Shown: positions 60,161 to 64,000 of the stretch, piece by piece
How the letters are laid out: each line of letters starts with the position of its first letter
How positions within the stretch are numbered: the first letter of the stretch is position 1
From: Cucumis sativus
Lineage: Eukaryota; Streptophyta; Magnoliopsida; Cucurbitales; Cucurbitaceae
Length of the DNA stretch: 64,000 nt
Direction: 5' to 3'
NCBI RefSeq assembly: GCF_000004075.3
Contig: NC_026661.2
Location: 3,844,001 to 3,908,000, forward strand
Notes under the pieces: model-generated
The model's input: the letters and a program-made list of their open reading frames with translations, nothing else
Databases searched by the model: none
Told to the model about the DNA's origin: nothing
Made by a program: the position numbers and the translations under genes

Positions 60161-60239
60161 AAGAATGATGTGAGGAACATTTTTGTTTTGATTGCTGTGA
60201 TGATGGCAATTTTTGTATTAGCTCTATCTGATCATTCTT
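60161..60239 (+). ncRNA. Box C/D snoRNA, copy 2
   Basis: The same architecture: AAGAATGA stem, TCATTCTT closing, box D CTGA at 60,228-60,231, inner ATTGCTGTGATGATGGCAAT hairpin, and guide GTATTAGCTCTA at 60,215-60,226. Box C is TGAGGA where copy 1 has TGATGA, one mismatch, so binding of the core protein may be weaker. The base just before box D is T, giving a 12-base duplex with 18S rRNA instead of 13. Confidence 0.7.
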
Positions 60240-60402
60240 TTATCTCCCTTCTTTTTTTATTTTGAAATTCAGGATGTTTTGTCTTAACTTTGTATTTCTC
60301 TTGCTGAGCTGTTTTGTTTTGATTTTCTTGGTCTTGTTTTACAGAATCATAACTTTCGTATTGGATTTCCATTCAGTTTATTTGTTTTTGGTTCAAGCAA
60401 TC

Positions 60403-60482
60403 AAGAATGAAATGAGGAACATAGGTGATTTTGATTGCTGTTATGATGGCAATTATTGTATTAGCTCTATCTGATCATTCTT
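60403..60482 (+). ncRNA. Box C/D snoRNA, copy 3
   Basis: AAGAATGA stem at 60,403, TCATTCTT at 60,475-60,482, box D CTGA at 60,471-60,474, guide GTATTAGCTCTA at 60,458-60,469. Box C is ATGAGGA (one mismatch) and the inner C'-like box is TTATGATGG, also one change. It may be a weakened copy. The spacing of the three units (about 160 and 240 bases) fits a plant polycistronic precursor. Confidence 0.68.
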
Positions 60483-62176
60483 CATACTATTTGGAATACA
60501 CTTTATACATTTTTTAGTTTAAAAGAAAATCATTTTTAGAAAAAATTAACCTTTGAAGTGCATTTTCTTTTTATACCTGTGGTAAAACCTAACCCACATT
60601 TTAATTTCTTTCGATACATTTCACTCTCTGCCATGAGTCATACCTTGAAGTTCTATATCTTTTCATCTACACATGAATGAAAGTCGCTTTTGTAGTTCAA
60701 TTCACATTCTATGACTTTATTTAAAGTTCATGACTTTGACCAAGCAATCCTTGTGAAACATCCCTCAACACAACTTTGAGGATAATGAGCTTTTAATTTG
60801 TTAACTAATATGACAACTCTAACTTCCATCAAGCATACTTAAGCAAAATTTTTGGGACAAAGTAGGTTGAAAAGATTGTCAGTATTGAATTTAGATTTCG
60901 AATCACAGAGTTTGGACATTATAATTTAGCTCTAGAGCTTAGATTTAAGAATGGATTATTTTACAAATTGACTGAGTTGTTCTGTTGAGTATACTAACAT
61001 TATAGTTAGTTTAGTTTTAATTTTCAGAAGGCAACAACTATAATATCTAGTTTTACTCCTCTCTCCCTAAAATCCACCTCAGATTTACATTTTGCTCCTG
61101 ATTCATACCTGCTGCAAGCCCTTATACTTGAGTATGATTAACAATGGCTTGACGCCCACTGTCTTCGTGATCAATTGGTTTTGGTTTGAGAACTTGTCCA
61201 AGTTCATCGAGCAACTTGAAATCATTTGTGAATAAGAAGATTTCTAAAGATATCAATTGGTTTTGGTTTGAGAACTTGTCCAAGTTCATCGAGCAACTTG
61301 AAATCATTTGTGAATAAGAAGATTTCTAAAGATATAAAAGTATGATGAAGTTGTTGTTTATAAACAAAAGTGTACCACTTCTTTTTATATATAGTTTAAT
61401 CACAAGTCACTATTCCTATTCAAAACATTTCAAGACAAGTAAGAATAGCCGTTATCCCTATTCAAAAGTAAGAATAGCCGTTAACATTTCAAGACAAGTA
61501 AGAATAAATGTCAAGTATTGAAGTAAATGTCAACGGGAGAGCCATCAAAACATTTCAAACATTTCAGTATTGAGAAAAATCTGGTTTGAGGGTAAATGTT
61601 AAGAATAAAGGCCAAATCCACAAAGAAGGAAAAATGGAAATTAAAAAAACAGGAGAAATACGTAATTTGATTGATAACATAATCATCCATTCGATTATAG
61701 AAAACTTTTCGCTCTCTTATGAGCCAACCCTTATCAGTTGTATTTTCTAGAATATTTGTTTTCTGTTATCTCATTCATTCGATTGAAAAGAGAAGCAATT
61801 TTCCATGCCCCAATCCCTATCGTGGCGTACTGGAAGTTGGAGTAGAAGAAAAACAGAAAGAAACTACAATAAAACAAACAACTCCCAAATGTATCATATG
61901 ACATAGATATCAATCCACAAGGGTTAGATAATATATAGTTTTGACACATTACAAGGAAAAACCACAATACAAGCAGATGCGGAAGCATAAGCATAGCCAC
62001 CTGAAAGGCGAACTAACAAACTCAACAGCATTAGTACAACATAATCAAAAGCTCTGTCCTAGACCGAAACGTACAAAAGGCATAAGACATCTCGCCAACT
62101 AAGCCGCTTCATCTTCTACAGTAACATTATTTGAAAGTTGAGAGAGGCAGTACGTACTCTATGAGAAATCATCTCT
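60483..62176. other. Intergenic DNA and BAG gene 3' UTR
   Basis: No further gene recognised. Holds the 82-base duplication at 61,170 and short repeats of AAGACAAGTAAGAATA near 61,430-61,505. The last 140 bases are probably the BAG gene 3' UTR. Confidence 0.5.
61170..61333. repeat. Perfect 82-bp tandem duplication
   Basis: The unit starting ATCAATTGGTTTTGGTTTGA and ending ATTTCTAAAGAT is present at 61,170-61,251 and 61,252-61,333 with no difference seen. Only two copies, no spacers, so not an array of any other kind. Confidence 0.92.
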
Positions 62177-63955
62177 TTATTCGGAGGTTTCAAAAGCATT
62201 GACACTGTTCTCAGCTTCATCAATCAACTGGACTACCTGAGCTACACCAGCTGCAATTTCCTTATTGATGCTTCCACTGGGCATATCGAACGTCCTTCTA
62301 CGAAAGGAAATCGATCTTTTAGCAGGTTGGGGATCAACCACATCAAGCATGGCTTCTAGTTCGATTACCATTGATTTCTTGGCAGTTCGCACCATCACAT
62401 CAACTCCCTGCAGATGTACAATGTATCAACACATTGTATTTGTATATCAGGTCATATGTTTATTTATCTCGCAATCAAGTGAATATGTATGCATCAGACA
62501 AAACCTATTCCTCCTAGAACATCTCAAAATCATTAAAAATCTCCTCGGGGCAATTAACTTGGAAAATTGCAAATAATGCGCAGAGTCAAAGGATACAACT
62601 TTTATCATGGAATGAAGGATGGAAGAGAACCTCCTCTATCATAAAACAACTATTTGAATACAATGAGACCCCAGAAGCCGTGAAAGAAACAGAACTCTGA
62701 GTCTTAAATAATTTGTTTTGATTTTACAAAGTCGAGTTCCGTGTTGTTCCAAAGTTAGATATCAAACCAAACCAAACCAAATTGTGTACTTCTCTCCTGG
62801 GTAGCCTTAAAAAAGTTATAGTTTTCTTGAATTAGATGAAAGCTGTTCTTTGATTACCATTCTAAAACTAGAAAACATCCCCCTAAAGATCAAACTTTTT
62901 ATTTAATATAAATACAAAATAAAATAAATATAGTTACAAGCTCTGAAAGTAGCAACGTAACTTGGAAGCATGCAAAGCAAAAATTCACATGATATAACTC
63001 TTCAAAGTAAATAAATAAATGGAAACGAGGTATAAGGTTGAGCAACATTTTTTTGGGCTGAACGTGTGAAAGAAGACATCAAAAAACATGAGACTAAAAA
63101 AGACGGATGAGCCAGAGAAATGACTCTACATGAAGTGAGCGATGAAGTTTCTTTCAAAGAAAGAGGAAGACAATATCTTGGTCAAAACTCAAAACTCAAG
63201 CGATTGATTACAATCAAGACAAAGCTGTCAATCAAGGACACAATTAGTATAGGACTATTGAAGTCAGAAGAAAAGAAACAAGACTAAAAGGGTCTTAGTA
63301 GGTGTATTACTCTTTGAATCAAAAAGGTTCTCCTAAATAAAAAAACTTGGAAGGAAATCAAACTGTAGAAAACAAAGCTTATAAAAAGAAATGAGGGTAC
63401 ACCTACATGCTGAGAAATACATGATTATTCTATGATGTTGGATTATACCTAACGCTTACACTTGTGATAGTTTTAATCTAATCGAAGTCAAATCATAACA
63501 AAGAGTTGGAATGAACGGTAACATGTTAAAAATATATATGATTTTGTAGAATAAAACTCAGCATTTTAAAATGATTAAGAACATTATAGTTATAACATAT
63601 TAACGAACATAAACATATGCCTCATGAGTTAATTTACAAGTAGGAAGAAGAAAGAGATCTTAACCTCAATTGCATCGACAGTGAGAAGCAAGACAATTAT
63701 TTTTTCACTGAACCTTTGGCGCTCCTCTGCATCCCGAGCCAGCCGCTGAGTGTAAGCAAAATTATTGAAAGCTTCCCTGATCTCCTTCAACTTTGTCTTG
63801 GCAACTGACAGATCTCTAAGAGCACGAAGAACCTTTGACCTGTGGACTAGGTATTCTCTGAAATTTATTTGAATGATAACAGCTGCATCTTGAGGAGACA
63901 ACTCCTTCTTCTTACCCTTCTTATTTTCCACAACTCTAGTTCTCCTGGCAAAGGC
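62177..63955 (-). CDS. BAG7: BAG-family co-chaperone (BAG7-like), last two exons, partial
   Basis: complement(62177..62407, 63665..about 63955); the gene continues past the window on the minus strand. The upstream exon has an IQ motif (AVIIQINFREYLVHRS) leading into the BAG domain (RALRDLSVAKTKLKEIREAF through QRFSEKIIVLLLTVDAIE). Splicing (GAG|GTTAAG ... CTGCAG|GGA) is phase 0 and continues GVDVMVRTAKKS, then the FRRRTFDMPSG tail and stop. BAG domains bind the Hsp70 ATPase domain; the IQ motif binds calmodulin. This C-terminal layout matches Arabidopsis BAG7, an ER-associated stress regulator, as I recall the family. The left limit of the upstream exon is set by an in-frame TGA just upstream and an AAAG acceptor that is not strong, so that boundary is uncertain. 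Confidence 0.85.
62408..63664 (-). other. BAG-gene intron (about 1.26 kb)
   Basis: Between donor GTTAAG (63,664) and acceptor CTGCAG (62,408). No gene or element recognised inside. Confidence 0.7.
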
Positions 63956-64000
63956 CTTTCATCACAAAAACACATTCGGTAAGTTCCCTATATATTTCAT

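Noticed and set aside
59835-60474. Short hydrophobic frames across the snoRNA cluster
   Set aside because: T-rich sequence between snoRNAs produces Phe/Leu-rich frames; the RNA structure and guide explain the conservation better.
61170-61333. Direct repeats considered as a CRISPR-like array
   Set aside because: Two abutting identical copies without spacers in a plant genome; simple tandem duplication.

Overview
The window is nuclear DNA of a flowering plant. It is AT-rich, genes are split by GT-AG introns, and it carries Ty1-copia and LINE debris and a decayed plastid insertion. The gene families fit a eudicot. The UGT85A-like proteins look most like those of cucurbits (melon or cucumber relatives), but that assignment comes from memory of the family and not from a search.

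Layout: (1) About 1-41,000 is a rearranged cluster of four UDP-glycosyltransferases of the UGT85A type. One is on the minus strand (1902-4398, start codon apparently lost). Three are plus-strand tandem units: A (about 5300-7832, cut off inside exon 1), B (about 12,656-26,755, with the only intact UGT, 13,021-15,673) and C (about 30,960-40,690, with a nonsense codon at position 60). Units B and C also carry the last exon of a SERK-type receptor kinase. In C it belongs to the full gene; in B it is a stranded fragment. A copia element (7833-12,655) lies at the A/B junction with unequal flanks. A second copia element (21,558-26,665), with identical 152-bp LTRs and a 5-bp target duplication, sits in unit B. 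Unit C still shows the matching empty site.

(2) 39,580-47,626 (minus) is an 11-exon SERK/BAK1-like leucine-rich-repeat receptor kinase. Every exon boundary could be placed. The transmembrane exon lacks one base against the expected frame, and an AG 23 bases downstream restores the frame exactly. (3) 49,452-50,894 (minus) is an intact F-box/kelch protein with a long 5' region holding a decayed LINE. (4) 58,659-59,561 (plus) is a two-exon NaKR2-like heavy-metal-associated protein. (5) 59,752-60,482 is not protein coding: a site II/telo-box promoter is followed by three related box C/D snoRNA units. Each has an AAGAATGA/TCATTCTT terminal stem and a guide complementary to the 18S rRNA segment UAGAGCUAAUAC. 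(6) 62,177-63,955 (minus, continuing off the end) holds the last two exons of a BAG7-like co-chaperone.

The genes do not form one pathway. The UGT cluster is a birth-and-death array in which three of four copies are broken in different ways. The right half is ordinary single-copy gene space, and its least expected content is the snoRNA cluster. Several breaks are single-base indels, some in homopolymers, so some may be assembly errors.
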